60,176 nt of DNA, from NCBI GenBank assembly GCA_002256185.1, contig NKIT01000002.1, positions 1 through 60,176 on the forward strand, given 5' to 3'. The stretch's first letter is position 1, and each line of letters begins with the position of its first letter. The notes beneath the pieces are model-generated. The model was not told where the DNA came from, made no database searches, and was given only the letters and a program-made list of their open reading frames with translations. The position numbers were made by a program, and so were the translations under genes. Origin of the DNA: Rhodobacteraceae bacterium PARR1 (lineage in GTDB: Bacteria; Pseudomonadota; Alphaproteobacteria; Rhodobacterales; Rhodobacteraceae). Shown here piece by piece: positions 1 to 9,334 of the stretch.

Positions 1-1
1 C

Positions 2-115
2 GTGGTCAAAGACAGCGCCGTGGAAAAACGCCTGCACGACATCCACCCGGACGAGTTGACCCCGATGGAGGCGTTGAAGCTGGTCTATGAACTCAAAGGT
101 CTGACAAAACCCTGA
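2..115 (+). CDS. mutS: DNA mismatch repair protein MutS, C-terminal fragment (5' truncated by window)
   Basis: Open frame from the window edge translating VVKDSAVEKRLHDIHPDELTPMEALKLVYELKGLTKP*, resembling the MutS C-terminal tail (DELTPMEAL..LY.LK). Confidence 0.7.
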   Translation: MVKDSAVEKRLHDIHPDELTPMEALKLVYELKGLTKP

Positions 116-149
116 CCCCTTCCCCGTTGCTTAAATATCCCACGGGGGT

Positions 150-170
150 GCGGGGGTGTGAAACCCCCGC
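150..170. terminator. GC-rich hairpin between convergent mutS and grpE ends
   Basis: GCGGGGG-tgtgaaa-CCCCCGC inverted repeat; no clear T tail. Confidence 0.35.
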
Positions 171-185
171 TCCTGACAGGTCAGA

Positions 186-743
186 TCAACCCGCCGTATT
201 CGAAGACACACCCACCTGCGCCGGGCGCAGCAGGCGGTCGTGCAGCATGAAGCCTTCGGTCATCACCTGGATGATCTGGCCAGCCTTTGTGCCGGGCAAG
301 GGGGCCTCAAACATCGCCTCATGGCTTTGCGGATCGAAGATGTCGCCAATCGCCGGGATGATCGGGGTGACGCCGTGTTTGGTCATCACATGGGTCAATT
401 CGCGCAGGGTCAGTTCTACGCCTTCGAACAGCGCCGCAGCGGCGGCTTTTTGTTCATCGGTCGCAGCCTTCAGCGCGCGGTTCAGGTTGTCGAACACCGG
501 CAGCAGATCGCGGGCCAATTTCGTGCCGCCGTACTGTTCAGCCTCGCGCCGGTCACGTTCACCGCGCTTGCGGATATTTTCGGCCTCGGCCAAGGCGCGC
601 ATGAAACGGTCACGCATATCGTCCCGCTCAGCGCGCAGGGCCTCAATCTCGCCCAGTTGGGCGTCGTCCTGCAGGACGTCTTCGATGGCGATTTCTTCTG
701 GCAGCGGCTTGTCCTGCGACATGGTTCTTCCTTGCTTCCTCAC
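186..743 (-). CDS. grpE: Nucleotide exchange factor GrpE
   Basis: 185 aa; coiled-coil then LARDLLPVFDNLNRAL...GVTPI...FDPQSHEAMFE GrpE signature; next to hrcA. Confidence 0.95.
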   Translation of the reverse strand: MRKQGRTMSQDKPLPEEIAIEDVLQDDAQLGEIEALRAERDDMRDRFMRALAEAENIRKRGERDRREAEQYGGTKLARDLLPVFDNLNRALKAATDEQKAAAAALFEGVELTLRELTHVMTKHGVTPIIPAIGDIFDPQSHEAMFEAPLPGTKAGQIIQVMTEGFMLHDRLLRPAQVGVSSNTAG

Positions 744-1801
744 GTGCCCCGTTCGGACATCATCCGCCCGACGAGTTGCGCGGTGTAGTCGACGATGGGA
801 ACGATCCGGCCATAATTCAGCCGGGTCGGCCCAATCACACCGACCGCGCCGATGATCTTACGGTCCGCGTTCATATAGGGAGAAACCACCAGACTTGAAC
901 CGGAAAGTGAAAAGAGTTTGTTCTCTGACCCGATGAAAATGCGGACGCCGTCGCCCTCTTCGGCAAGTTCCAGAAAATCCGCGATGTCGCGCTTGCGTTC
1001 AAGGTCATCAAACAGGCTGCGGACTCGCTCCAGATCGGCCCCATCCTCTTCCAAAAGGTTTGCACGCCCCCGCACGATCAGCCGTTCCGAGGATTCGCCG
1101 GGGTTTTCCCAGACGGCCAGACCGCTTTCCACCAATTCGCGCGCCAGCGAATCAATCTCTTGCCGCCGTAGCGCAATCTCGGCCGACATGCCACGGCGCA
1201 GGTCGGTCAGGGTTTTGCCCTCGGCCAGCGCATTCAGGAAATTTGCGGCCTCTCGCATGCTGGACGGGGTATGGCCGGGGGGTGGGGTGAACAGGCGGTT
1301 TTCAACATGGCCATTGGCAAAGACCAGCACCACCAAGGCGCGGGTCTGGCTGAGGCTGACAAATTCGATGTGTTTGATCGCGGCCTCAACCTTTGGGGCC
1401 AGCACCAGACTGGCCCCGCGCGTAATCCCCGACAGCGCCGTGCCGATATGGTCCAGAAGTGCTGTCACATCCTGATCATTGGTGCCCGCCGTCGCGTCGA
1501 TCCTTTCGCGATCCTCTGCGGCGACAGTCCCAACCTCAAGCAGGCTGTCAACGAACATCCGAAGCCCCATCTGGGTGGGTATCCGCCCCGCCGAGATATG
1601 GGGGCTGTCCAAAAGACCCAGAAATTCAAGGTCTTGCATGACATTGCGCACCGTCGCCGCCGACAGTTTTTCCGTCAGGCTGCGGGTCAGCGTGCGCGAG
1701 CCTACGGGATCGCCCGAGGACAGATAGCCTTCCACCACCCGGCGAAACACCTCTTTCGAGCGGTCGTTCATTTCTGACAGGATTTTCGAGCCTTCGGCCA
1801 T
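740..1801 (-). CDS. hrcA: Heat-inducible transcription repressor HrcA
   Basis: 353 aa; N-terminal winged helix ([11 protein letters not shown]...[27 protein letters not shown]) and C-terminal [17 protein letters not shown]. Confidence 0.96.
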   Translation of the reverse strand: MAEGSKILSEMNDRSKEVFRRVVEGYLSSGDPVGSRTLTRSLTEKLSAATVRNVMQDLEFLGLLDSPHISAGRIPTQMGLRMFVDSLLEVGTVAAEDRERIDATAGTNDQDVTALLDHIGTALSGITRGASLVLAPKVEAAIKHIEFVSLSQTRALVVLVFANGHVENRLFTPPPGHTPSSMREAANFLNALAEGKTLTDLRRGMSAEIALRRQEIDSLARELVESGLAVWENPGESSERLIVRGRANLLEEDGADLERVRSLFDDLERKRDIADFLELAEEGDGVRIFIGSENKLFSLSGSSLVVSPYMNADRKIIGAVGVIGPTRLNYGRIVPIVDYTAQLVGRMMSERGT

Positions 1802-1937
1802 CGGTCTGCGTTCCAGTCTTTCCGCAAGGTCGCGACCTTACGGGTCATGCGTCGGCACCGTCAATCGGGCCGATCAATCGGGGTTGCATCCGCGGGATGG
1901 GCCTGCATATCTGACCAAAACCCGAAAGGAAGACGTG

Positions 1938-2654
1938 ATGCGCCCCTCTGGCAGAACACTAAGCGAAATGCGCCCGATTTCAATCGAAGTCGGCGTGATG
2001 AAACATGCCGAAGGGTCATGCCTGATCAAGATGGGCGAAACCCATGTCCTCTGCTCGGCCACGATCGAGGATAAGGCGCCGCCCTTCCTGAAAAACACCG
2101 GGCTGGGCTGGGTCACGGCGGAATACGGCATGCTGCCGCGCGCCACCAACAGCCGCAACCGGCGTGAGGCTGCGGCGGGCAAGCAATCCGGCCGCACGCA
2201 GGAAATCCAGCGCCTGATCGGGCGGGCGCTGCGGGCGGGGGTGGATCGTTCGGCTTTGGGCGAACGCCAGATCGTCATCGACTGCGACGTGATCCAAGCC
2301 GATGGCGGCACGCGCTGCGCGTCGATCACCGGCGGTTGGGTGGCGCTGAAACTGGCGGTGGCAAAGCTGCTGAAATCGGGTGTGATCGTCAGCGATCCGA
2401 TCATCGACCATGTCGCCGCCGTGTCCTGCGGCATCTATGCGGGTCAGGCGGTGCTGGATCTGGACTATGCTGAAGATTCCGCTGCGGGCACCGATGGCAA
2501 TTTCATCCTGACCGGCAAAGGCCGCCTGATCGAAGTGCAGATGAGCGCCGAGGGTGCCACCTTCAGCCGCGAAGAGATGGGGCAGTTGTTGGACCTGTCC
2601 GAAGCGGGCTGCGCCGGTCTGGTTGCGGCACAGAAGGCAGCCTTGGGTCTGTGA
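1938..2654 (+). CDS. rph: Ribonuclease PH
   Basis: MRPSGR.L...[33 protein letters not shown]...[15 protein letters not shown]; internal ATG preferred over the longer ORF start at 1884. Confidence 0.96.
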   Translation: MRPSGRTLSEMRPISIEVGVMKHAEGSCLIKMGETHVLCSATIEDKAPPFLKNTGLGWVTAEYGMLPRATNSRNRREAAAGKQSGRTQEIQRLIGRALRAGVDRSALGERQIVIDCDVIQADGGTRCASITGGWVALKLAVAKLLKSGVIVSDPIIDHVAAVSCGIYAGQAVLDLDYAEDSAAGTDGNFILTGKGRLIEVQMSAEGATFSREEMGQLLDLSEAGCAGLVAAQKAALGL

Positions 2655-3262
2655 TGCGCAAGTTCACCGGGGAACGGCTGGTCGTAGCGACCCACAACAA
2701 GGGCAAGCTGGAAGAGATTTCCGCCTTGTTAGAGCCGTTTTCGGTGAACGTCACCTCTGCCGGGCAGCTTGGTCTGGCCGAACCGGCAGAGACAGAGACC
2801 ACCTTTATCGGCAACGCCCGGATCAAGGCGCATTTCGCGGCGCAGGCCTCTGGTCTGCCCGCTTTGGCCGATGACTCTGGCATCAGCATTGACGCGCTGA
2901 ACGGCGCGCCGGGGGTCTATACTGCCGATTGGGCAGAAACGCCGAATGGGCGGGATTTCGTGCTGGCGATGACCAAGACGTGGGCGGCGCTTGAGGCCGC
3001 GAATGCCCCCTACCCCCGTCTGGCGCAGTTTCGCTGCACGCTGGTGCTGGCCTGGCCCGATGGCCATGATGAAGTGTTTGAGGGCGTGATGCCGGGGCAA
3101 GTGGTCTGGCCGATGCGCGGCGATCAGGGGCATGGCTATGACCCGATCTTTCAACCCGCCGGCCATGACGTGACCTTTGGCGAGATGGACCGCTGGGCCA
3201 AGAACCAGATCAGCCACCGCGCCGATGCGTTTCGCAAATTGGTGGCGGGGTGTTTCACATGA
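2654..3262 (+). CDS. rdgB: XTP/dITP diphosphatase (RdgB/HAM1 family)
   Basis: LVVATHNKGKLEEI...ADDSGI.IDALNGAPGVYTADWA...GYDPIF HAM1 motifs. Confidence 0.94.
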   Translation: MRKFTGERLVVATHNKGKLEEISALLEPFSVNVTSAGQLGLAEPAETETTFIGNARIKAHFAAQASGLPALADDSGISIDALNGAPGVYTADWAETPNGRDFVLAMTKTWAALEAANAPYPRLAQFRCTLVLAWPDGHDEVFEGVMPGQVVWPMRGDQGHGYDPIFQPAGHDVTFGEMDRWAKNQISHRADAFRKLVAGCFT

Positions 3263-3633
3263 AGCGGATTTCGACGGGATCACCGTTTGAGGCGACGATG
3301 GGCTATTCCCGCGCCGTGGTCAAAGGCGGTTGGTGTTTTGTGTCGGGCGTGACGGGCTATGATTACGCGACGATGACCATGCCCGAAGGGATCGCCGATC
3401 AGGGGCGCAACTGCTTTGCCACCATTGGCGCTGTGCTGGATCAGGCGGGCTTCACCATGGCGGATATCGTGCGGGTGCAATACACTGTCACCGATGCCGC
3501 GCTGGTCGATGCGTTGGTGCCGGTGCTGGGTGAGGCTTTGGCCGACATCCGCCCCGCCGCCACGATGGTCATCGCGGGCCTGATCCGGCCAGAGATGAAG
3601 GTCGAGATCGAGGTTACGGCCTTCAAAGGATAA
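3259..3633 (+). CDS. RidA/YjgF family protein
   Basis: FVSGVTGYD...ADQGRNCFATIGAVLDQAGFTMADIVRVQYTVTD...IRPAATMVIAGLI.PEMKVEIEVTA. Confidence 0.9.
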   Translation: MKRISTGSPFEATMGYSRAVVKGGWCFVSGVTGYDYATMTMPEGIADQGRNCFATIGAVLDQAGFTMADIVRVQYTVTDAALVDALVPVLGEALADIRPAATMVIAGLIRPEMKVEIEVTAFKG

Positions 3634-3636
3634 GCG

Positions 3637-4791
3637 ATGGACGATTGGCACAGCGGCGGGTTCGGTCTGTATCTGCACTGGCCCTTCTGCCAGTCGAAAT
3701 GCCCCTATTGTGACTTTAACAGCCATGTGGCCGCAAGCATCGACCAGAGCCGCTGGCGTGATGCTTATCTGCGGGAAATCAAGCGCTTGGGGGCTGAAAC
3801 CCAAGGCCGCGTGTTGCAAACCGTGTTCTTTGGCGGTGGCACGCCGTCCTTGATGGAACCGCAAGTGGTGGCCGATGTGCTGGACGCGGTGCGCGCCACC
3901 TGGCCGATGGTGAATGATCCCGAAATCACGCTGGAGGCCAATCCCGGATCGGTCGAAGCCGGGCGTTTTCGCGGCTTTCGTCAGGCTGGGGTGAACCGCA
4001 TCTCAATGGGCGTGCAGGCGCTGAACGATGACGATTTGCGCCGCCTGGGCCGTCTGCATTCGGTGGCCGAGGCGCGGGCCGCGTTTGACATCGCGCGCAG
4101 CACCTTTGACCGGGTGAGTTTCGATCTGATCTATGCGCGGCAGGATCAAGCCTTGGACGCTTGGCGGACGGAACTGACCGAGGCGCTGTCGATGGCCGTT
4201 GACCACCTGTCGATGTATCAACTGACCATCGAGGATGGCACCGCCTTTGGTGACCGTTTCGCGCGGGGTGGGCTGAAAGGCCTGCCGGATGAGGATGTGC
4301 AGGCCGATATGTATGAGGTGACGCAAGAGGTCTGCGCCGCCCACGGCATGCCCGCCTATGAGGTGTCAAACCACGCGGCGGCGGGGGCGGAAAGCCGGCA
4401 CAATCTGGTCTATTGGCGGATGGGCGATTATCTGGGCATCGGCCCCGGCGCACATGGGCGGGTGACGCTGGACGGCGTCCGCTGGGCGACCGAAGCGCCA
4501 CGCGCGCCGGGGGATTGGCTGACGCGGGTAGAGCGCGGGGACGCGGGCGAGCTTCCGCGCGAGGCGGTCAGCCGCGAAGAACAGGCCACCGAATATCTGC
4601 TGATGTCGATGCGACTGGCTGAGGGGATGGATGTGGCGCGGTATGAACGCCTCTCTCCTGCCCCGTTGCCTGCGGATCGGGTGGCGCGGTTGGGCGACTT
4701 GGGGCTGCTTTTGCATGAGAACGGGCGCCTGAAGGCAACCGCCAACGGGCGCGCCGTGTTGAACGGCATCCTGCGCGAGTTGGCGGCATGA
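3637..4791 (+). CDS. hemW: Radical SAM heme chaperone HemW (coproporphyrinogen III oxidase-like)
   Basis: GLYLHWPFCQSKCPYCDFNSH radical SAM CxxxCxxC; FFGGGTPSLM; GVQALNDDDLRRLGR; LGIGPGAHGR. Confidence 0.94.
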   Translation: MDDWHSGGFGLYLHWPFCQSKCPYCDFNSHVAASIDQSRWRDAYLREIKRLGAETQGRVLQTVFFGGGTPSLMEPQVVADVLDAVRATWPMVNDPEITLEANPGSVEAGRFRGFRQAGVNRISMGVQALNDDDLRRLGRLHSVAEARAAFDIARSTFDRVSFDLIYARQDQALDAWRTELTEALSMAVDHLSMYQLTIEDGTAFGDRFARGGLKGLPDEDVQADMYEVTQEVCAAHGMPAYEVSNHAAAGAESRHNLVYWRMGDYLGIGPGAHGRVTLDGVRWATEAPRAPGDWLTRVERGDAGELPREAVSREEQATEYLLMSMRLAEGMDVARYERLSPAPLPADRVARLGDLGLLLHENGRLKATANGRAVLNGILRELAA

Positions 4792-5147
4792 TCGTCCGGG
4801 CGCTTTGGGCCACCGGTGGGGCCGTGGCGCTTGCGCTTGGCGCAGTGGGCATCGTGACGCCTTTGCTGCCAACGGTGCCATTCATGCTGCTTGCGGCGTT
4901 TTGCTTTGCCCGGTCATCGCAGCGACTGCATGACTGGTTGATACATCACCCGAAACTCGGCCCACCAATCCGCGACTGGCAGCGCAGCGGTGCCATCAGC
5001 CCAAAGGCAAAGCGATTGGCCACACTGTCCATCGCCGCCGCCTTTGGTGTTTCGGTGCTGCTGGCCCTGCCCCTTTGGGTGTTGGCAGTGCAGGCGGCTG
5101 TTCTGGCCGCCGTGCTGGTCTTTATATGGCGACGTCCCGACGCATGA
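4788..5147 (+). CDS. YbaN family (DUF454) membrane protein
   Basis: LALGAVGIVTPLLPTVPFMLLAAFCFARSSQRLHDWLIHHPKLGPPIRDW, typical DUF454. Confidence 0.9.
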   Translation: MIVRALWATGGAVALALGAVGIVTPLLPTVPFMLLAAFCFARSSQRLHDWLIHHPKLGPPIRDWQRSGAISPKAKRLATLSIAAAFGVSVLLALPLWVLAVQAAVLAAVLVFIWRRPDA

Positions 5148-6027
5148 CCGACAGCGCGGCGCAGAGGAAATCGAGATCCTCGAGCGTGCGGTAATGCACC
5201 GTGATCGAGCCACCATCCATGCCATGGTCAATCGCCACCCGCATGTTCAGCGCGGCGGAGAGGTCATTTTCCAAGGCGCGCGTGTCGGCATCTTTATCAG
5301 CGGATTTGGAACGCGGGCCGCTGGATTTACCTGCGCCCTTTTGCTCTGGCGTTTTGACCAGATTTTCGGTTTCGCGCACCGACAGGTTCTTGCTGATAAC
5401 CGCTCGCGCAAGTTCCGACGCCTTGGCCGATGTGATGAGCGCCCGCGCGTGACCCGCGGACAACCGCCCCTCGCGGACATGGCTCTGCACATCATCGGGC
5501 AGGTTTAACAGGCGCAGCAGGTTGGCGATGTGACTGCGGCTTTTCGACAACGCTTCGGCCAGTTTTTCCTGCGTGTGGCCGAACTTCTCCATCAGTTGCT
5601 TGAAGGCGAGCGCCTCTTCGATGGCGTTCAGATCGGCGCGCTGGATGTTTTCGATGATCGCAACTTCGATCACCTCTGCATCGGTGAAGTCGCGCACGAT
5701 CACCGGCAGTTCATGCACCTGTGCCAGTTGCGCGGCGCGCCAGCGGCGCTCCCCGGCCACAATCTCAAACTTGCCATTCGGCAGCGCGCGAACGATCAGC
5801 GGCTGGATCACGCCCTTTTGGCGGATCGAAGAGGCCAGTTCCTGCAACGCCTCCGGCTGGAAATCACGGCGGGGCTGGTCGGGGTTGGGCACCAGTTTTT
5901 CAACCGGCACCAGCATATCCGGGCGGCGCGGGCGGTCTGCGGCAACGGGATCGGCGTCGATATTCACATCAGCCATCAGGGCCGACAGACCACGTCCCAG
6001 ACCACGGCGTTCGTTTTTCTTGTCCAT
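5122..6027 (-). CDS. parB: Chromosome-partitioning protein ParB
   Basis: RRGLGRGLSALM; VPVEKLVPNPDQPRRDF; IVAGERRWRAAQLA; KSRSHIANLLRLLNLP HTH. Confidence 0.97.
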   Translation of the reverse strand: MDKKNERRGLGRGLSALMADVNIDADPVAADRPRRPDMLVPVEKLVPNPDQPRRDFQPEALQELASSIRQKGVIQPLIVRALPNGKFEIVAGERRWRAAQLAQVHELPVIVRDFTDAEVIEVAIIENIQRADLNAIEEALAFKQLMEKFGHTQEKLAEALSKSRSHIANLLRLLNLPDDVQSHVREGRLSAGHARALITSAKASELARAVISKNLSVRETENLVKTPEQKGAGKSSGPRSKSADKDADTRALENDLSAALNMRVAIDHGMDGGSITVHYRTLEDLDFLCAALSVMRRDVAI

Positions 6028-6848
6028 CAGGCGTGTTCCTTACTGCGGGCGGCGGGATGACGGGAGATCAGTTCGGCGGCAAGGGCGCGATACGCCTCTG
6101 ACCCCTTGGAAAGGGAATCATATTGCAGAACTGGCAGCGCGTAAGACGGCGCTTCGGACACACGGACATTGCGGGGGATGACGGTCTGGAACACAAGGTC
6201 ACCAAGGTTCTGGCGGGCATCGGTTTCGACCTGCTGGCTCAACCTGTTGCGTCCATCATACATGGTCAACACAACCCCTTCGATCCGCAGCTTGGGATTT
6301 GCGGTCTGACGGACCTCTCGGATCGTCAACATCAGTTGCGAGAGGCCTTCCAGCGCGAAGAATTCAGATTGCAACGGCACCAGAACGGAATGGCACGCGA
6401 TCATCGCGTTGACGGTCAAGAGGCTAAGCGACGGCGGGCAGTCAATCAGGATGAAATCCAGATCATAGCTGTCCATCGACGGCTGGCGCAGCGCGTCATG
6501 CAGCAGAAAACTGCGCTTTTCATTGGCCACAAGCTCGATATCCGCCGACGAAAGATCCGCATTGGCCGGGCAGACCCAAAGACCGGGGATCGTGCTGGGC
6601 TGAATCACATCCACCAAAGGCGCGTCATCGACGATCAGATCATAGGTCGTCAGATTGCGCTGGTCTGCACCAATCCCGAGGCCGGTCGAGGCGTTCCCCT
6701 GCGGATCAAGGTCCACCAGCAGCACCCGCGCACCTTGTTCAACAAGGCCAGCAGCGAGGTTGATGGCCGTCGTGGTCTTGCCCACCCCGCCCTTCTGGTT
6801 GGCAATGGCGATGATGCGTGGTTGTTTTGGGCGGGTCGGGTCAAACAT
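6027..6848 (-). CDS. parA: Chromosome-partitioning ATPase ParA
   Basis: IIAIANQKGGVGKTTTAINLAAGL deviant Walker A; DLDPQGNASTGLG. Confidence 0.97.
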   Translation of the reverse strand: MFDPTRPKQPRIIAIANQKGGVGKTTTAINLAAGLVEQGARVLLVDLDPQGNASTGLGIGADQRNLTTYDLIVDDAPLVDVIQPSTIPGLWVCPANADLSSADIELVANEKRSFLLHDALRQPSMDSYDLDFILIDCPPSLSLLTVNAMIACHSVLVPLQSEFFALEGLSQLMLTIREVRQTANPKLRIEGVVLTMYDGRNRLSQQVETDARQNLGDLVFQTVIPRNVRVSEAPSYALPVLQYDSLSKGSEAYRALAAELISRHPAARSKEHA

Positions 6849-7461
6849 GCTGTATCGCCTTCATTGCCAGAACCACGGCCGATGGGTCTGTGTCACTTGG
6901 AAAAACCGACAGATCAAAGCGCCAGTCCTGCTTGGCCTGCGCCACTTCATCCCGATGCTGGGCACCCTTCGGGAACAGCCCAAGACCCGTAGGGGACAGG
7001 TGCAGGCAGGCGAAGGCACACAACTTCGGCAAGCCAGCCAAGGCGCGCGCCGACAGAACATCGGCCGACAAGGGCAAGATGGATTCGACGCGCTCTGACA
7101 CCACGGTGGTTTGCGTCAAACCAAGCTCTCGCGCGGCCTGCCGAAGGAAAGTGGCCTTGCGCTGGTCTGACTCGACCAAGGTGAGGTGACGCTGCACGTC
7201 CAGTTCTGCCGCCAAGATGGCGATGACCAAGCCGGGAAATCCGCCGCCACTGCCAAGGTCTGCCCAATGGCCGACCTGTGGCGGTGCCAAGCGGTAAAGC
7301 TGTGCGGAATCAACGATGTGACGCGTCCAAGTCTCTCGCAGCGTCGATTTTGCGACCAGATTGATCGCGGGATTCCACTTCTGCAGCAGCGCAGACAGTG
7401 CGGTGAGCCGGTCAAATGTTTCACGTGAAACATCGAGGCCCGCAATTCCAGGCGCTGTCAT
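6841..7461 (-). CDS. rsmG: 16S rRNA (guanine-N7)-methyltransferase RsmG
   Basis: [13 protein letters not shown]....RHIVDSAQL...[17 protein letters not shown]; adjacent to mnmG. Confidence 0.95.
   Translation of the reverse strand: MTAPGIAGLDVSRETFDRLTALSALLQKWNPAINLVAKSTLRETWTRHIVDSAQLYRLAPPQVGHWADLGSGGGFPGLVIAILAAELDVQRHLTLVESDQRKATFLRQAARELGLTQTTVVSERVESILPLSADVLSARALAGLPKLCAFACLHLSPTGLGLFPKGAQHRDEVAQAKQDWRFDLSVFPSDTDPSAVVLAMKAIQHV
7417..7432. promoter_or_regulatory. parS centromere site (ParB binding)
   Basis: Perfect palindrome TGTTTCACGTGAAACA, identical to the canonical parS consensus, inside the rsmG 5' coding region. Confidence 0.95.
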
Positions 7462-9332
7462 GCTGTCGCTCTGGCCCGCTGCGATTTCCGCAGATGCGCA
7501 AGGATCAGTGTCAATGCGGCCGGGGTCATCCCCTCAATCCGCGCGGCCTGCGACAAGTTGGCGGGGCGAATGCGTTTAAGTTTGGTCGTCAGCTCGTTCG
7601 ACAGTCCGGACAGAAGATCATAGTCAAATTCCATCGGAATCTCAGCCGCTTCTTCGCGGCGCAGCATCGCGATGTCTTCGTTCTGGCGGTGAAGGTATTG
7701 CGAATACAGGGCGTCCGTTGCAACCTGCCCCCGGATCAGCGCTTCGAACGCGGCAAAATCCGGAAACAGGCTTTCAATAGGTGCCAACGCGCTCTCGCCC
7801 AAGGAAAGCAAATCAAAGCCGGACCGGCGCACGCCGTCCTGACTGACCGACAGTCCGGCGGCAATCGCCTCTTTCGGCGTGACACGGCGGGACTCCAACA
7901 CAGACCGCGCGGCGGTGATCTGCTCCATCTTCTGGCCAAAGGCACGCTGCCGCGCCTCACCCGCAACGCCGATGTGAATCGCTTGCGGGGTCAGCCGCTG
8001 GTCTGCGTTATCCGCACGCAACGCGAGCCGATATTCAGCGCGCGAAGTGAACATACGATAGGGTTCCGTCACGCCCCGCGTCGTGAGGTCATCAATCATC
8101 ACGCCGATGTAGCTGTCTGCACGGCTGAAGGTTACCGGATCACGCTCAAGCGCGGCCGCGGCCGCGTTAAAGCCTGCAACCATACCCTGCGCGGCAGCTT
8201 CTTCGTAGCCCGTGGTCCCATTGATCTGACCAGCGAAATACAGGCCCGGGGCAACCTTCACCTCTAGCGATGGCAGCAGACCGCGCGGATCAAAGAAGTC
8301 GTATTCGATCGCATAGCCCGGTTGCAGAATACGAACATTCTCAAGGCCGGTCATGGATCGGACATAGTCGATCTGCACATCCTCGGGCAAAGATGTTGAT
8401 ATTCCATTTGGATAGACGGTGTCGTCGTCCAGCCCTTCAGGTTCCAGAAACACCTGATGCCCGGTTTTATCGGCAAAGCGCACGACCTTATCCTCGATCG
8501 ACGGGCAGTAGCGCGGGCCAACGCCTTCGATATGGCCGCCATACATGGCAGAGCGGTCCAGATTGCGGCGGATGATGTCGTGGGTCCGTTCGTTGGTATG
8601 CGTGATCCCGCAGGCGATCTGCCGGACAAAGGGCGTCTTGTGCAGGAAGGAGAACATCACTGGATCATCGTCGGCGGGCTGGCTGTCCAGCACGGCCCAA
8701 TCGATGGTCTTGCCATCCAGACGCGGCGGGGTGCCGGTCTTGAGCCGTCCACGTCCCAAATCCAGCGCTGCCAGACGCGCGGCCAACGGCAGAGATGGAC
8801 GATCACCCATCCGCCCGCCCGGGCGCTTGACGTCACCGATATGGATCAATCCGTTCAGGAAGGTGCCCGCCGTCAGGATCACTGCCTTGGCCGTGATTCG
8901 GCTGCCATCGGCCAACACGACCCCGCCAAAGCGCCCGGCGTCTTGGATCAAATCAGAGACTTCACCAGCAATCAGCGTCAGATTTGGCGTGCCCGACAGT
9001 TCGGCCAGCATCGCCTCACGATACAGCTTGCGGTCCGCTTGCGTGCGCGGTCCCTGAACGGCGGGGCCTTTGCGGCGGTTCAACAGACGATACTGGATCG
9101 CCGCTTTGTCGGCGACGCGGCCCATGACGCCATCCATCGCATCGATCTCGCGCACCAGATGGCCCTTACCCAAACCACCAATCGCCGGATTACAGGACAT
9201 CACGCCGATATTGTCGATCCGCAACGTGACCAAGGCTGTCTGCGCGCCCATACGTGCAGAAGCGGCCGCCGCTTCAGAGCCGGCATGGCCGCCTCCAATG
9301 ACGATGACGTCAAAATGTTTCACGTGAAACAC
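7458..9332 (-). CDS. mnmG: tRNA uridine-5-carboxymethylaminomethyl modification protein MnmG (GidA)
   Basis: [24 protein letters not shown]...[19 protein letters not shown]...LKTGTPPR; start taken at GTG (VFHVKHFDV), the ORF track extends to 9350. Confidence 0.95.
   Translation of the reverse strand: MFHVKHFDVIVIGGGHAGSEAAAASARMGAQTALVTLRIDNIGVMSCNPAIGGLGKGHLVREIDAMDGVMGRVADKAAIQYRLLNRRKGPAVQGPRTQADRKLYREAMLAELSGTPNLTLIAGEVSDLIQDAGRFGGVVLADGSRITAKAVILTAGTFLNGLIHIGDVKRPGGRMGDRPSLPLAARLAALDLGRGRLKTGTPPRLDGKTIDWAVLDSQPADDDPVMFSFLHKTPFVRQIACGITHTNERTHDIIRRNLDRSAMYGGHIEGVGPRYCPSIEDKVVRFADKTGHQVFLEPEGLDDDTVYPNGISTSLPEDVQIDYVRSMTGLENVRILQPGYAIEYDFFDPRGLLPSLEVKVAPGLYFAGQINGTTGYEEAAAQGMVAGFNAAAAALERDPVTFSRADSYIGVMIDDLTTRGVTEPYRMFTSRAEYRLALRADNADQRLTPQAIHIGVAGEARQRAFGQKMEQITAARSVLESRRVTPKEAIAAGLSVSQDGVRRSGFDLLSLGESALAPIESLFPDFAAFEALIRGQVATDALYSQYLHRQNEDIAMLRREEAAEIPMEFDYDLLSGLSNELTTKLKRIRPANLSQAARIEGMTPAALTLILAHLRKSQRARATA
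9316..9331. promoter_or_regulatory. parS centromere site (ParB binding)
   Basis: Perfect palindrome TGTTTCACGTGAAACA encoding the FHVKH start of mnmG. Confidence 0.95.
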
Positions 9333-9334
9333 CC

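Noticed and set aside
1802-1937. CIRCE element upstream of hrcA
   Set aside because: No TTAGCACTC-N9-GAGTGCTAA or close variant seen; only a different palindrome is present.
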